A stretch of 24,358 nucleotides of DNA, taken from positions 1 through 24,358 of the forward strand of contig CAKSDA010000009.1 in assembly GCA_934444895.1 (NCBI GenBank), read 5' to 3'. Below, piece after piece: positions 6,845 through 14,046 of the stretch. The position numbers and the translations under genes were made by a program. Numbering within the stretch: position 1 is the first letter of the stretch; each line of letters starts with the position of its first letter. The DNA is from an uncultured Eubacteriales bacterium. Its GTDB lineage: Bacteria; Bacillota; Clostridia; Oscillospirales; Acutalibacteraceae. A model generated the notes under the pieces. The model worked only from the letters and a program-made list of their open reading frames with translations. It was not told where the DNA came from and did not search any database.

Positions 6845-7156
6845 ATACATACCTCCGTTGCTTTTATAAGTTTATCATTATACATATATATTGTAAAGTT
6901 AAAAATAATTACAAACAATTACATTTTGTATACATTTTCCAAAATACATATTTTTATATTTGTCTTTTAAAGCATGGCTCTAATGCGGCCTATTCTAATG
7001 CAGCCGATTCTTGACTATGTGATAATTATCCTCACTATCAGGTAATGGAAATACTATGAATTAGACCATCAAAGACTTAAAAAATTTCATCTTCACATTG
7101 AATTTTCGACAAATTGCTGATATAATGTTAACATAATTTATTTCGGAGGGATTTTT
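6845..7156. other. Divergent intergenic region
   Basis: This AT-rich region separates the deacetylase gene from degV, which point away from each other. It holds the degV promoter (7098-7126) and a short tandem pair, TCTAATGCGGCC (6979-6990) and TCTAATGCAGCC (6994-7005). I see no gene. TATAAT-like bases on the minus strand near 6878-6883 lack a convincing -35. Confidence 0.6.
7098..7126 (+). promoter_or_regulatory. Promoter of degV
   Basis: TTGAAT (7098-7103), 17 bp, TATAAT (7121-7126). The gene starts 30 bases further on behind CGGAGGG. Confidence 0.65.
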
Positions 7157-8020
7157 ATGCCGCAAAAAAAAGTAGTTATAACCTGCGACAGTAGTTGTGA
7201 TCTCGGCCCTGAACTTTGCGAAAGATATTCCATAAAGCTAAATCCTTTTAAAATCAATTTGGGCGATGACACATTTTCAGACGGTGTTGATGTTACGCCG
7301 GACGATCTGTATGCATATCACAAAAAAACCGGTAAGCTTCCAAAAACATCTGCAACAAATGTTGCCGAGCATGAGGAATTCTTTAAAGAAAACACCAAAG
7401 ACGGAAATGATCTTATATTCTTTACAATCAGCGCCTCAATGTCGGCCAACAATCAGGCTGCAAAGCTTGCAGCGGAGAATTTTGACAATGTTTATATAAT
7501 CGACAGCGCAAACCTTTCCACCGGAGTCGGTCTTTTGGTTCTTGCCGCCGCAGATATGGCTGAAAAGGGCCTTTCTGCAGAAGAAATCTGCGAAGAAATA
7601 GAAAAGCTGAAGCCGAATGTAAACGCATCGTTTGTTATAGACAGTCTTGAATATCTTTTTAAGGGCGGAAGATGCTCTGCACTTGCAGCACTCGGAGCCA
7701 ATCTTCTTAAACTTAAACCGTGTATAGAGGTCAAAAACGGCAGCATGGGCGTTTCAAAGAAGTACAGAGGCAAATTTGAAGATGTTATAGTTAAATACGC
7801 TGAAGAGCGTATTGCCGACAAGGAAAACATCTACAAAAACAGGATTTTTATTACCCATGCCGGATGCAGTGACGAAGTTGTTAACAGTGTTTTCGAAACG
7901 GTTAAAAACAATATCGATTGCGATGAGATTTTTATTACAAGAGCCGGTTCTACTGTTTCAGTGCACTGCGGAAGAAACACTTTGGGAGTTTTGTTTATAC
8001 AAAAAACCCCTGTTGAATAG
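7157..8020 (+). CDS. DegV family fatty-acid-binding protein
   Basis: DegV proteins (FakB type) hold a fatty acid so that the FakA kinase can phosphorylate it for lipid synthesis. The 287 residues fit the family. ITCDSSCDL opens the N-terminal fold, KTSAT (63-67) matches the conserved PxTSQ-like site, ISASMSANNQAA (91-102) matches the ISSxLSGTYxxA loop, and DSANLSTGVG follows. GGRCSA and the C-terminal HCGRNTLG (270-277) replace the common HxGPGxxG ending, so the lipid-head contact may differ. CGGAGGG is 7 bases before the ATG. No fakA is in the window. The promoter is its own, and a hairpin terminator follows about 85 bases downstream. Confidence 0.88.
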   Translation: MPQKKVVITCDSSCDLGPELCERYSIKLNPFKINLGDDTFSDGVDVTPDDLYAYHKKTGKLPKTSATNVAEHEEFFKENTKDGNDLIFFTISASMSANNQAAKLAAENFDNVYIIDSANLSTGVGLLVLAAADMAEKGLSAEEICEEIEKLKPNVNASFVIDSLEYLFKGGRCSALAALGANLLKLKPCIEVKNGSMGVSKKYRGKFEDVIVKYAEERIADKENIYKNRIFITHAGCSDEVVNSVFETVKNNIDCDEIFITRAGSTVSVHCGRNTLGVLFIQKTPVE

Positions 8021-8104
8021 TAAAACAAATAAGAAGCGGCAACTAAACTGATACCGGTTCAATTATACCGCTTCATTTGCAAATTTAATGTAGAAAAATG
8101 TTGC

Positions 8105-8133
8105 GTGCGGAATCTTTTTTTAAGATTCCGCAC
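8105..8133. terminator. Terminator between degV and rubrerythrin
   Basis: GTGCGGAATCTT (8105-8116) pairs perfectly with 8122-8133 across TTTTT. Short T-rich tracts lie on both sides, so it can serve both converging genes. Confidence 0.7.
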
Positions 8134-8144
8134 TGATTTTTGCC

Positions 8145-8180
8145 GGCGATAGCCTGAACCGCTACAGTTTCGCTTGCCGC
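8145..8180 (+). repeat. Partial copy of the 276-bp element end
   Basis: This 36-base stretch matches the complement of 18385-18420 at 27 of 36 positions without gaps. The last 18 bases (TAC-A/G-GTTTCGCTTGCCGC) match at 17. It lies directly after the rubrerythrin stop codon on the minus strand and looks like a relic of the repeat family seen intact at 18150-18425. Confidence 0.5.
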
Positions 8181-8184
8181 ATTT

Positions 8185-8733
8185 TTAAACTTTATTTTCT
8201 TCACTTTCCGAAATTTTTTTAAATCCTATGGCACCGCATACCGGACACCTTTGCGGTGCTTCTTTTCCCTTTGTCATGTGCCCGCAATTATAACATTCCC
8301 AAACAACTTCGTCGTCTGAACTTTTGAGTTTGTTATTATCAAGTTCGGATTTTATTTTATTAAATGCCTCTTCGTGACTTTTTTCAATTTTTGCCACTTC
8401 CGAAAACAAATATGCCAGTTCGTTAAAACCTTCTTCCCTTGCGGTTTTTTCAAACTCCTTATACATTTCGGACCATTCAAAATTTTCTCCAAACGCCGCA
8501 TCAGGCAAATTTACTTCGGTTTTAGGTATTTCATTGTTATGCAAAATTTCAAACCATATTTTAGCGTGTGCTTTTTCATTGTGCGCCGTTTTTTCAAACA
8601 GCTTAGAAATTCGTATAAGCCCTTCTTTTTCAGCCTTTTTTGCGTATATTGTATATTTATTTACCGCTTGGGATTCTCCGGCAAAAGCTGTCATTAAATT
8701 AGCTTCGGTTTTTGTTCCTTTAATATCTTTCAT
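8185..8733 (-). CDS. rbr: Rubrerythrin
   Basis: Rubrerythrin reduces hydrogen peroxide in anaerobes using electrons from a rubredoxin-type iron centre. The 182 residues show the ferritin-like four-helix domain (about 1-135) with diiron ligands E20, E53 with H56 (E-K-A-H), and E117 with H120 (E-K-S-H). A C-terminal rubredoxin domain has CYNC (147-150) and CPVC (163-166). GGAGG lies ahead of the ATG. It is a single gene. A PerR-like operator was sought upstream but only a half-like TTATAAT stretch was found. Confidence 0.95.
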   Translation of the reverse strand: MKDIKGTKTEANLMTAFAGESQAVNKYTIYAKKAEKEGLIRISKLFEKTAHNEKAHAKIWFEILHNNEIPKTEVNLPDAAFGENFEWSEMYKEFEKTAREEGFNELAYLFSEVAKIEKSHEEAFNKIKSELDNNKLKSSDDEVVWECYNCGHMTKGKEAPQRCPVCGAIGFKKISESEENKV

Positions 8734-8884
8734 AAATTTTCCTCCTCTTGTTATAATGCACAGCGACTGTGAGAATTTTCCTCTCTTACTATTTTGTCTG
8801 CATAAATTTATCCTTTACATATCACTGCGTATATATACTAAAGTAATTTACAAAACTTGCATTTTTTTATTTATTATGCTAGTA

Positions 8885-8912
8885 TTGTTTTATTGGTAAT
8901 AAAAAGTATATT
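8885..8912 (+). promoter_or_regulatory. Possible promoter of nrdR
   Basis: TTGTTT (8885-8890), 16 bp, TATATT (8907-8912). The region is very AT-rich, so chance matches are easy. Confidence 0.4.
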
Positions 8913-8969
8913 TCAAATGGTATTAAAAATTCAGCATTTTAATTAATTATATTTTTTAGGTGGTGCGGT

Positions 8970-9425
8970 ATGAGGTGTCCGTTTTGTTCTTTTGAAGAAA
9001 GCAAGGTAATTGATTCACGGCCTACGGATGAGGGCGAAAGAATTCGCCGCAGACGCGAATGTTTAAAATGTCAAAAGCGTTTTACTACATATGAGGTTAT
9101 TGAGAGTCTGCCAATAATAGTAATCAAAAAAGATAAATCCCGTGAAGTATTTAACCGCGAAAAATTGCTTAACGGCCTTTTAAGGGCCTGCGAAAAGCGT
9201 CCGGTTTCTCTTGATAAGCTTGAAAGTATAATAGATGATATTGAATCCACCCTTCAAAATTCGCTGGACCGCGAGGTTTCAAGCGAAAAGATAGGTGAGC
9301 TCGTTATGGACAAGCTTAAAGATGTTGACGATGTCGCCTATGTAAGGTTCGCATCTGTTTATCGTCAGTTTAAGGATATCGGAACATTTATGGCAGAGCT
9401 TAATAAAATGCTTTCATCAAAATAA
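8970..9425 (+). CDS. nrdR: Transcriptional repressor NrdR
   Basis: NrdR represses ribonucleotide reductase genes according to the ATP/dATP bound by its ATP-cone. The 151 residues have a zinc ribbon with C3-x2-C6 and C31-x2-C34, the SRPTDEGERIRRRREC core, and an ATP-cone from about residue 49 to 139 (VIKKDKSREVFNREKL opens it). Length is typical. AGGTGG lies 6 bases before the ATG. It is a single gene with its own strong terminator. No nrd gene or pair of NrdR boxes is in the window, so its targets lie elsewhere. Confidence 0.96.
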   Translation: MRCPFCSFEESKVIDSRPTDEGERIRRRRECLKCQKRFTTYEVIESLPIIVIKKDKSREVFNREKLLNGLLRACEKRPVSLDKLESIIDDIESTLQNSLDREVSSEKIGELVMDKLKDVDDVAYVRFASVYRQFKDIGTFMAELNKMLSSK

Positions 9426-9444
9426 AATTCTGCTTTGTATATAT

Positions 9445-9479
9445 AAAATCCGGCTTTGCATAATGCAAAGCCGGATTTT
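9445..9479 (+). terminator. Terminator of nrdR
   Basis: A perfect 16-bp stem, AAAATCCGGCTTTGCA (9445-9460) with 9464-9479, 3-base loop, then TATTTTCT. It lies 19 bases after the stop codon. Confidence 0.85.
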
Positions 9480-9543
9480 TATTTTCTAACCATCCGGATG
9501 TAAAACACCGGACCGATTTAAAACCGTACAATAAAATTAGGAA

Positions 9544-9566
9544 ACCCCGCCGTAAAACGGCGGGGT
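9544..9566 (-). terminator. Terminator of rpmE
   Basis: ACCCCGCCGT (9544-9553) pairs with ACGGCGGGGT (9557-9566) across AAA. Read on the minus strand, T-rich sequence follows. It lies 25 bases after the rpmE stop. Confidence 0.8.
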
Positions 9567-9590
9567 GATTACCTAAAATACTACTGAAAA

Positions 9591-9800
9591 TTACTTGTTC
9601 GCTTCCATACCGAAACGCTTTTTAAATCTGTCCACACGTCCACCGGTATCTACCAGTTTCTGCTTTCCGGTAAAGAACGGATGACATTTTGAACATATAT
9701 CCAAACGGATATCATTCTTGGTCGAGCGAGTTTTAAATTCTGCCCCACAAGCACATCTTACTGTAGTTTCTTCATATTGCGGATGAATCCCCTGCTTCAT
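9591..9800 (-). CDS. rpmE: 50S ribosomal protein L31, zinc-binding type
   Basis: L31 bridges the two ribosomal subunits. The 69-residue product reads MKQGIHPQYEETTVRCACGA, has CAC and CSKC cysteine pairs, and carries HPFFTGKQK, the standard C+ form that holds zinc. An open frame extends 54 codons upstream but has no family similarity. The ATG at 9800 has AAGGGGTGA just ahead, so I start there. It is a single gene with its own promoter and terminator. No C-minus paralogue is in the window. Confidence 0.95.
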   Translation of the reverse strand: MKQGIHPQYEETTVRCACGAEFKTRSTKNDIRLDICSKCHPFFTGKQKLVDTGGRVDRFKKRFGMEANK

Positions 9801-9834
9801 ACTGTCACCCCTTTCAAATTTACTTAACATTAGA

Positions 9835-9863
9835 ATAATATCATAAACGCACCTAAATTGCAA
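9835..9863 (-). promoter_or_regulatory. Promoter of rpmE
   Basis: On the minus strand TTGCAA (9858-9863) and TATTAT (9835-9840) are 17 bp apart, about 35 bases before the start codon. Confidence 0.65.
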
Positions 9864-9935
9864 TAGAAATTTGAATATTTTTAAAGTTTTTTGCATTATA
9901 ACAATATAAAAATCCCCTTTTTCTTTTTTATACCC

Positions 9936-9974
9936 TTGACATTCATTTTTCGGCCGCCGCATGCATACTATAGT
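9936..9974 (+). promoter_or_regulatory. Stretched promoter-like sequence before the S1 gene
   Basis: TTGACA (9936-9941) and TATAGT (9969-9974) are 27 bp apart, ten more than normal. The spacer contains an all-GC 10-mer, CGGCCGCCGC (9951-9960); without it the spacing is exactly 17. CTGTAACACTA overlaps on the minus strand (9971-9981). Further into the leader AAAACGCT (10064-10071) pairs with AGCGTTTT (10081-10088). Activity as written is doubtful. Confidence 0.3.
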
Positions 9975-10122
9975 GTTACAGTACCATAAGGAGTCCTAAA
10001 AGAGCCTTGAAAATAATATCATCGTGCTTGCAAAATGTGTGCCGGCACTGTGGTATACCGATTAAAACGCTGCTTTATAAAGCGTTTTCCATTTAAAGTA
10101 ATTTTGAAAATGAGGGACAGTT

Positions 10123-11061
10123 ATGTTTAAAAACCAAAGGTATTATCCTGAAGGATGGATTATAGATTCATCCGACAACAAAAAAGCTATTTTTTCTCCA
10201 ACAACACTGGCAGAGGCAAAAACAAAAGAAGAGATTTTGGAAGCGAATGTTATTATGTGCGACGCCGATCACAATATGATTGTTGATCTTGGGTGCATGC
10301 GCGGAATTATTCCCAGATGCGACGGAGCAATAGGGATCGACACAGGCTCGGTTAGAGATATAGCACTTATAACAAGGGTAGGAAAACCCGTAAGCTTTAT
10401 TGTAAAAGAAATCTGCACAGACCGCTACGGCAAATTGTTTGCGCGCCTTTCAAGGAAAGAAGCGCAAGAGCATTGCCTTGATTATATTGTTTCGGAAAAA
10501 TCCCTCGGCAGTGTAATTGACGCAAGAATAACGCATCTTGAAACCTTCGGCGCCTTTTGCGATATTGGCTGCGGGGTTATTGCACTGCTGCCGATAGACG
10601 CAATGTCGGTCTCCCGCATTTCTCATCCCAAAGACAGGTTTTCGGTGGGCGATGATCTTAGGGTAATTATAAAATCTATCGACTCAAATAAACGAATAAC
10701 TTTAACCCACAAGGAACTCCTTGGCACATGGGAGGAAAACGCAAGGGAATTCTCCGAAGGGCAGACGGTATCCGGAATTGTGCGGTCGGTTGAAAATTAC
10801 GGCGTATTTATAGAGCTTAGCCCAAACCTTGCAGGGCTTGCCGAACCTAAAGAATGTGCTTATGTCGGAATGACCGCAGGCGTATACATAAAAAGCATTA
10901 TCAAAGAAAAAATGAAGGTTAAACTTATTATTATTGACTGCTTTGAGGGAGATTATTCAAGACCCACAAAATATTTTTTTGACGGTGATTACATGTCTTT
11001 CTGGCAATATTCGCCTATAGAATGCACAAAAAATATTTATACCGACTTTTTACAGCAATAA
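10123..11061 (+). CDS. S1 RNA-binding domain protein (three S1 repeats)
   Basis: This 312-residue protein is built of three S1-type OB folds at about 36-110, 128-197 and 212-275. The second and third carry the clearest signatures, HLETFGAFCDIGCGVIALLP and VENYGVFIELSPNLAGLAEP. Clostridia have such proteins annotated as S1-like or CvfB-like RNA binders. It is shorter than ribosomal S1 and lacks IspH-type fusion, so it is unlikely to be the main S1. GAGGG is just ahead of the ATG. It precedes spoIIE on the same strand, but spoIIE has its own promoter. Likely role: RNA binding in translation or regulation. Target unknown. Confidence 0.75.
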   Translation: MFKNQRYYPEGWIIDSSDNKKAIFSPTTLAEAKTKEEILEANVIMCDADHNMIVDLGCMRGIIPRCDGAIGIDTGSVRDIALITRVGKPVSFIVKEICTDRYGKLFARLSRKEAQEHCLDYIVSEKSLGSVIDARITHLETFGAFCDIGCGVIALLPIDAMSVSRISHPKDRFSVGDDLRVIIKSIDSNKRITLTHKELLGTWEENAREFSEGQTVSGIVRSVENYGVFIELSPNLAGLAEPKECAYVGMTAGVYIKSIIKEKMKVKLIIIDCFEGDYSRPTKYFFDGDYMSFWQYSPIECTKNIYTDFLQQ

Positions 11062-11084
11062 AACCACTAAATCAGCAATAGGCT

Positions 11085-11117
11085 TTGACATTATTTTCTC
11101 ATCCTCTAAGTTATAAT
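11085..11117 (+). promoter_or_regulatory. spoIIE promoter with 21-bp spacing
   Basis: TTGACA (11085-11090) and TATAAT (11112-11117) are both perfect but 21 bp apart. In B. subtilis the Spo0A-activated sigma-A promoters of spoIIE and spoIIG have similarly wide spacing. TTTGACA here is one base from the 0A-box core TTCGACA and covers the -35. A second, conventionally spaced candidate (TTGTCC 11148-11153, TATAAT 11171-11176) lies downstream. Confidence 0.6.
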
Positions 11118-11253
11118 AAAACAAAGCGATCATGTATTTTGGCCGCTTTGTCCGGTCGGACACCGTATGGTATAATCGGTACCCCCGTCAGCAACACCGA
11201 ACCTGTTACATATTGGTGGCTTCACAGATTACCATGCGCTTTTGTTTTTATGG

Positions 11254-11282
11254 GCGCCGCGGAAATCCAACTCCGGCGGCGC
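11254..11282 (+). other. GC-rich hairpin just before the spoIIE ribosome site
   Basis: GCGCCGC (11254-11260) pairs with GCGGCGC (11276-11282), and GGA with TCC inside, one bulged base. It ends 5 bases before GGAGG. Upstream, ACAAAGCG (11121-11128) pairs with CGCTTTGT (11144-11151). The leader is therefore strongly folded and may tune translation. Confidence 0.45.
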
Positions 11283-11301
11283 ATTTTGGAGGATGATTAA
11301 A

Positions 11302-13620
11302 TTGAAAACGCTAACCAAAAGACAAAATTATCCGGTTAATGGAGTGAAAGCCGAAACATCATACAGTATTATAGGATTTTTCATGCATTTTGCAGCGCTG
11401 CTTTGCGGATTTGTCATGTCAAATGCGGTAATGACAGGTTTCCTCTCACCTTTCGGCATAGCCTTTGTAGGAGGAATTAAGAAAAAATATCTTGCCGCAG
11501 GCGCCGCAGGTGCTGCCGCGGGATATCTTATTAATATAAACAGCGGCGGTTTTGCTTACATAGCGGCAATTCTTGCAATTACCGCCATACGAATGATTAT
11601 AGGAAACAGTAAACGGTGGACCAGATCTTCAGCCATGTGCGGAATAATTACATTTGTTACTATGCTGGCGGTGGCTCTTTCCGTTTCGGCAGCATATAAT
11701 GTTAGTTTTATAACAAAACTGGGAGAAGCGGCAATAGCGGCCATCGGAGCATATTTTATTTCAACCGCGTTTAACATTTACATTACCGCAGCCAGCGGGC
11801 TTGATATTGAAGAAACCGTTGCGGTAACATTTTTTGTTTCTATTATACTCATTTCCCTTTACAATATAAAACCGTTGGGACTTTCGGTGGGAAGAATTCT
11901 TGCAACAACAATTATACTTTCATCTGCAAGATACGGACAGGCCATGTACGGCGCGGTAAGCGGAGCGGTTATAAGTTTTACCCTTGCCGTAACAAACGGG
12001 GAATACAGCGGCGAATCATCTATTTTTGCTTTTTCCGGACTTATGTCCGGAGTCTTTTCAAGACTGGGCTCGCTCGGAATGATTGGCGCATATCTTATAA
12101 CAACCCTTGTTTCAAGCTTCATAACCGGTAACAAAAGCATTATTTTGCTTTACTTTTTTGAATCTCTTATCGGAAGCGGACTGTTTTTACTTATTCCAAA
12201 AAAGGCAGGAAGTTTTTTGGGTGGAATACTTTCAATGCCAACCGAGATATCAAAGCCGGACAGTGTAAGGGGCGCGCTAATTATGCGGCTTGAATTTGCA
12301 AGCGGCGCTTTAAAAGATGTTTTTGAAACGGTTGAAGATGTTGCTGAAAGGCTTAAAAAGATAAATGCGCCCGATCTTAACAAAACACTGTCGGCTATTG
12401 AATCGCAGGTATGTATCGGCTGCAGTTTAAGAAAACACTGCTGGGAGACCGCAAAGGAAATAACCGCCGATGATATACTGAAAAAGTGGAATAATATGAA
12501 GTCCGGAAATCAGGCCAACAAAATTCAAACAAACTGTATAAGGGAGACGGCTCTTGACGATTCGGTAAGATCTAATTGTGCCGATTATGAAAGCAGGCGT
12601 TCCGCAGAAGCCAGAATAAGCGAGGTACGAGGGGTTATCAGCGACCAGTTTGAGGGTATTTCAAATATGCTTTATGACCTTTCGGAGGAATTTAAATATG
12701 AAGTGCGCCACGACGAAACAGCTGCCGAAAACATAATACTTACTATGAAAAATTTAGGCTTCCATGCAATAAGCTGCGTTGCGTCGAAGGACAAATTCGG
12801 AAGACTTTCTGCCGATATAAAAATTAAGGGTGTTATTGACCATGCAGTTAACAAGGCGGAAATAATGAAGAATCTTTCGCTTGCGGTAGGCAGAGATTTT
12901 GACATTCCGTCGGTAAGCTACGGGGGCGATGAAGCATTTATTTTTATATCCGAAAAACCGGTATATAAAATTGAAGTAGGTATATCTCAAATTTCAAAGG
13001 ATAATGGCAAACTCTGCGGTGACAGTTATAAATATTTTTCAGACGGAAGAGGCCGGTTTATAATGCTGCTTTCCGACGGCATGGGCACCGGTGGCCGCGC
13101 AGCGGTAGATTCCTCTATGGTATCAGGCCTTATGAGCAGAATGCTTCGAAGCGGGTTCGGTTTCGACTGTTCGCTTAAAATAATCAATTCTTCAATGCTT
13201 TTTAAATCGACAGACGAATCTCTTGCAACCGTTGACATCGCCGCAATTGACCTGTTTACCGGACAGTGCGAACTGTTAAAAGCCGGTGCCGGTCCCACAT
13301 TTGTCAAGCACAAAAACAAGGTCGGCAAAGCAGAAAGCACCTCGCTTCCACCCGGAATTTTAAGGGATGTTTCATTTGAAAAGGCAAAAATTTCTCTTAA
13401 ATCCGACGATGTTGTAGTAATGGTTTCGGACGGAGTAGTATCCGAAGGAGACGACTGGGTATGCGGCATGATAAGGAATTTTAAGTGCGGATATATGTCC
13501 GCACAGCAACTTTCCGATGAAATTGCCGGTGCAGCGCAGCGGCGCTTTTCAAAAGGGCACGGCGACGATATAACGGTTATGACAGCGGTTGTACACTGCG
13601 ACGGCATATTCGGAAACTGA
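11302..13620 (+). CDS. spoIIE: Stage II sporulation protein E (membrane phosphatase)
   Basis: SpoIIE dephosphorylates SpoIIAA in the forespore, which frees sigma-F, and helps form the asymmetric septum. The 772 residues start with many membrane segments (about 20-310), then a regulatory region with a cysteine-containing CIGCSLRKHCW segment, then a PP2C-type phosphatase domain (about 560-770). Its metal-binding motifs are SDGMGTG (from 591), SDGVVSEGDD (from 709) and GDDITVM (from 754). Start: GGAGG (11288-11292) touches an ATG at 11293, too close to use. TTG at 11302 is 9 bases away, so I take the TTG. Length fits clostridial SpoIIE. The partners spoIIAA/AB/AC are outside the window. Confidence 0.93.
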   Translation: MKTLTKRQNYPVNGVKAETSYSIIGFFMHFAALLCGFVMSNAVMTGFLSPFGIAFVGGIKKKYLAAGAAGAAAGYLININSGGFAYIAAILAITAIRMIIGNSKRWTRSSAMCGIITFVTMLAVALSVSAAYNVSFITKLGEAAIAAIGAYFISTAFNIYITAASGLDIEETVAVTFFVSIILISLYNIKPLGLSVGRILATTIILSSARYGQAMYGAVSGAVISFTLAVTNGEYSGESSIFAFSGLMSGVFSRLGSLGMIGAYLITTLVSSFITGNKSIILLYFFESLIGSGLFLLIPKKAGSFLGGILSMPTEISKPDSVRGALIMRLEFASGALKDVFETVEDVAERLKKINAPDLNKTLSAIESQVCIGCSLRKHCWETAKEITADDILKKWNNMKSGNQANKIQTNCIRETALDDSVRSNCADYESRRSAEARISEVRGVISDQFEGISNMLYDLSEEFKYEVRHDETAAENIILTMKNLGFHAISCVASKDKFGRLSADIKIKGVIDHAVNKAEIMKNLSLAVGRDFDIPSVSYGGDEAFIFISEKPVYKIEVGISQISKDNGKLCGDSYKYFSDGRGRFIMLLSDGMGTGGRAAVDSSMVSGLMSRMLRSGFGFDCSLKIINSSMLFKSTDESLATVDIAAIDLFTGQCELLKAGAGPTFVKHKNKVGKAESTSLPPGILRDVSFEKAKISLKSDDVVVMVSDGVVSEGDDWVCGMIRNFKCGYMSAQQLSDEIAGAAQRRFSKGHGDDITVMTAVVHCDGIFGN

Positions 13621-13688
13621 AAATTTTAAAACCAATTTGCTACTATCAAGCGCAACCGTAGAAGCAAAAACCGAAAAAGCAAAGCGAA

Positions 13689-13753
13689 AAATCAGAATTA
13701 AAAATCAGGATTGAAAGCCAAAATTATAAATCAGGATAAAAAATCAGAATTAA
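13689..13753. repeat. Five 13-bp tandem units
   Basis: Units start at 13689, 13702, 13715, 13728 and 13741. Units 1 and 5 are identical (AAATCAGAATTAA), units 2 and 4 differ from these at two positions each, and the middle one is degenerate (AAGCCAAAATTAT). Related AAGCAAA-type units may extend leftward to 13663. The 13-base period does not keep a reading frame. Confidence 0.6.
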
Positions 13754-13879
13754 AAAATTCTTATTATGAAATATCAGTTATAAAATTTTTAATATAAAAT
13801 CTTTTGAATATGCCGGCGGTAACCTTTAGCATAGGATCTTTAAAATAAGGATGTGACATAAAAATTTTTGCATAAAAAT

Positions 13880-13914
13880 CCCCTATGGTAGTTATCTTTA
13901 TTTTACCATAGGGG
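13880..13914. terminator. Terminator hairpin between spoIIE and the pot operon
   Basis: CCCCTATGGTA (13880-13890) pairs with 13904-13914 across 13 bases. TTGCTTATTTATT follows on the plus strand and ATTTTTATG on the minus strand. Confidence 0.7.
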
Positions 13915-13981
13915 TTGCTTATTTATTATCCGTTCTTACCGGACCTGCTTTTATGCTTTTTGTCTGATTTATATTATATTA

Positions 13982-14014
13982 TTATCTCTGTTTGTTTTAA
14001 ACAAACAGAGATAA
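13982..14014. terminator. Hairpin downstream of potD
   Basis: A perfect 14-bp stem, TTATCTCTGTTTGT (13982-13995) with 14001-14014, loop TTTAA. It lies 32 bases after the potD stop on the minus strand. The T tract after it is weak, so it may be a 3'-end stabiliser, with 13880-13914 as main terminator. Confidence 0.55.
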
Positions 14015-14046
14015 ATAAAAATCTGTTTTAGACCGGCAGCAGCCGA

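Larger units (their letters stand above)
13621..14046. other. Gene-free region between spoIIE and potD
   Basis: These 426 bases between converging genes are A-rich near spoIIE and hold a 13-bp tandem repeat (13689-13753) and two strong hairpins (13880-13914, 13982-14014). No CDS with a ribosome site was found. Confidence 0.65.

Noticed and set aside
10008..10097. A 29-codon frame from TTG in the leader of the S1 gene, with SCLQNVCRHCGIPI
   Set aside because: The ribosome site is 13 bases away, only one full CxxC is present and the frame overlaps a hairpin. No support for translation.
11160..11230. A tRNA-like D-arm (GGTA-TAATCGG-TACC) before spoIIE
   Set aside because: There is no T-loop GTTCRA motif, no 7-bp acceptor pairing and no CCA end. 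It is better explained as a promoter -10 and leader hairpins.
13663..13753. CRISPR array at the 13-bp repeats
   Set aside because: Units are too short, contiguous without spacers, and no cas gene is near.
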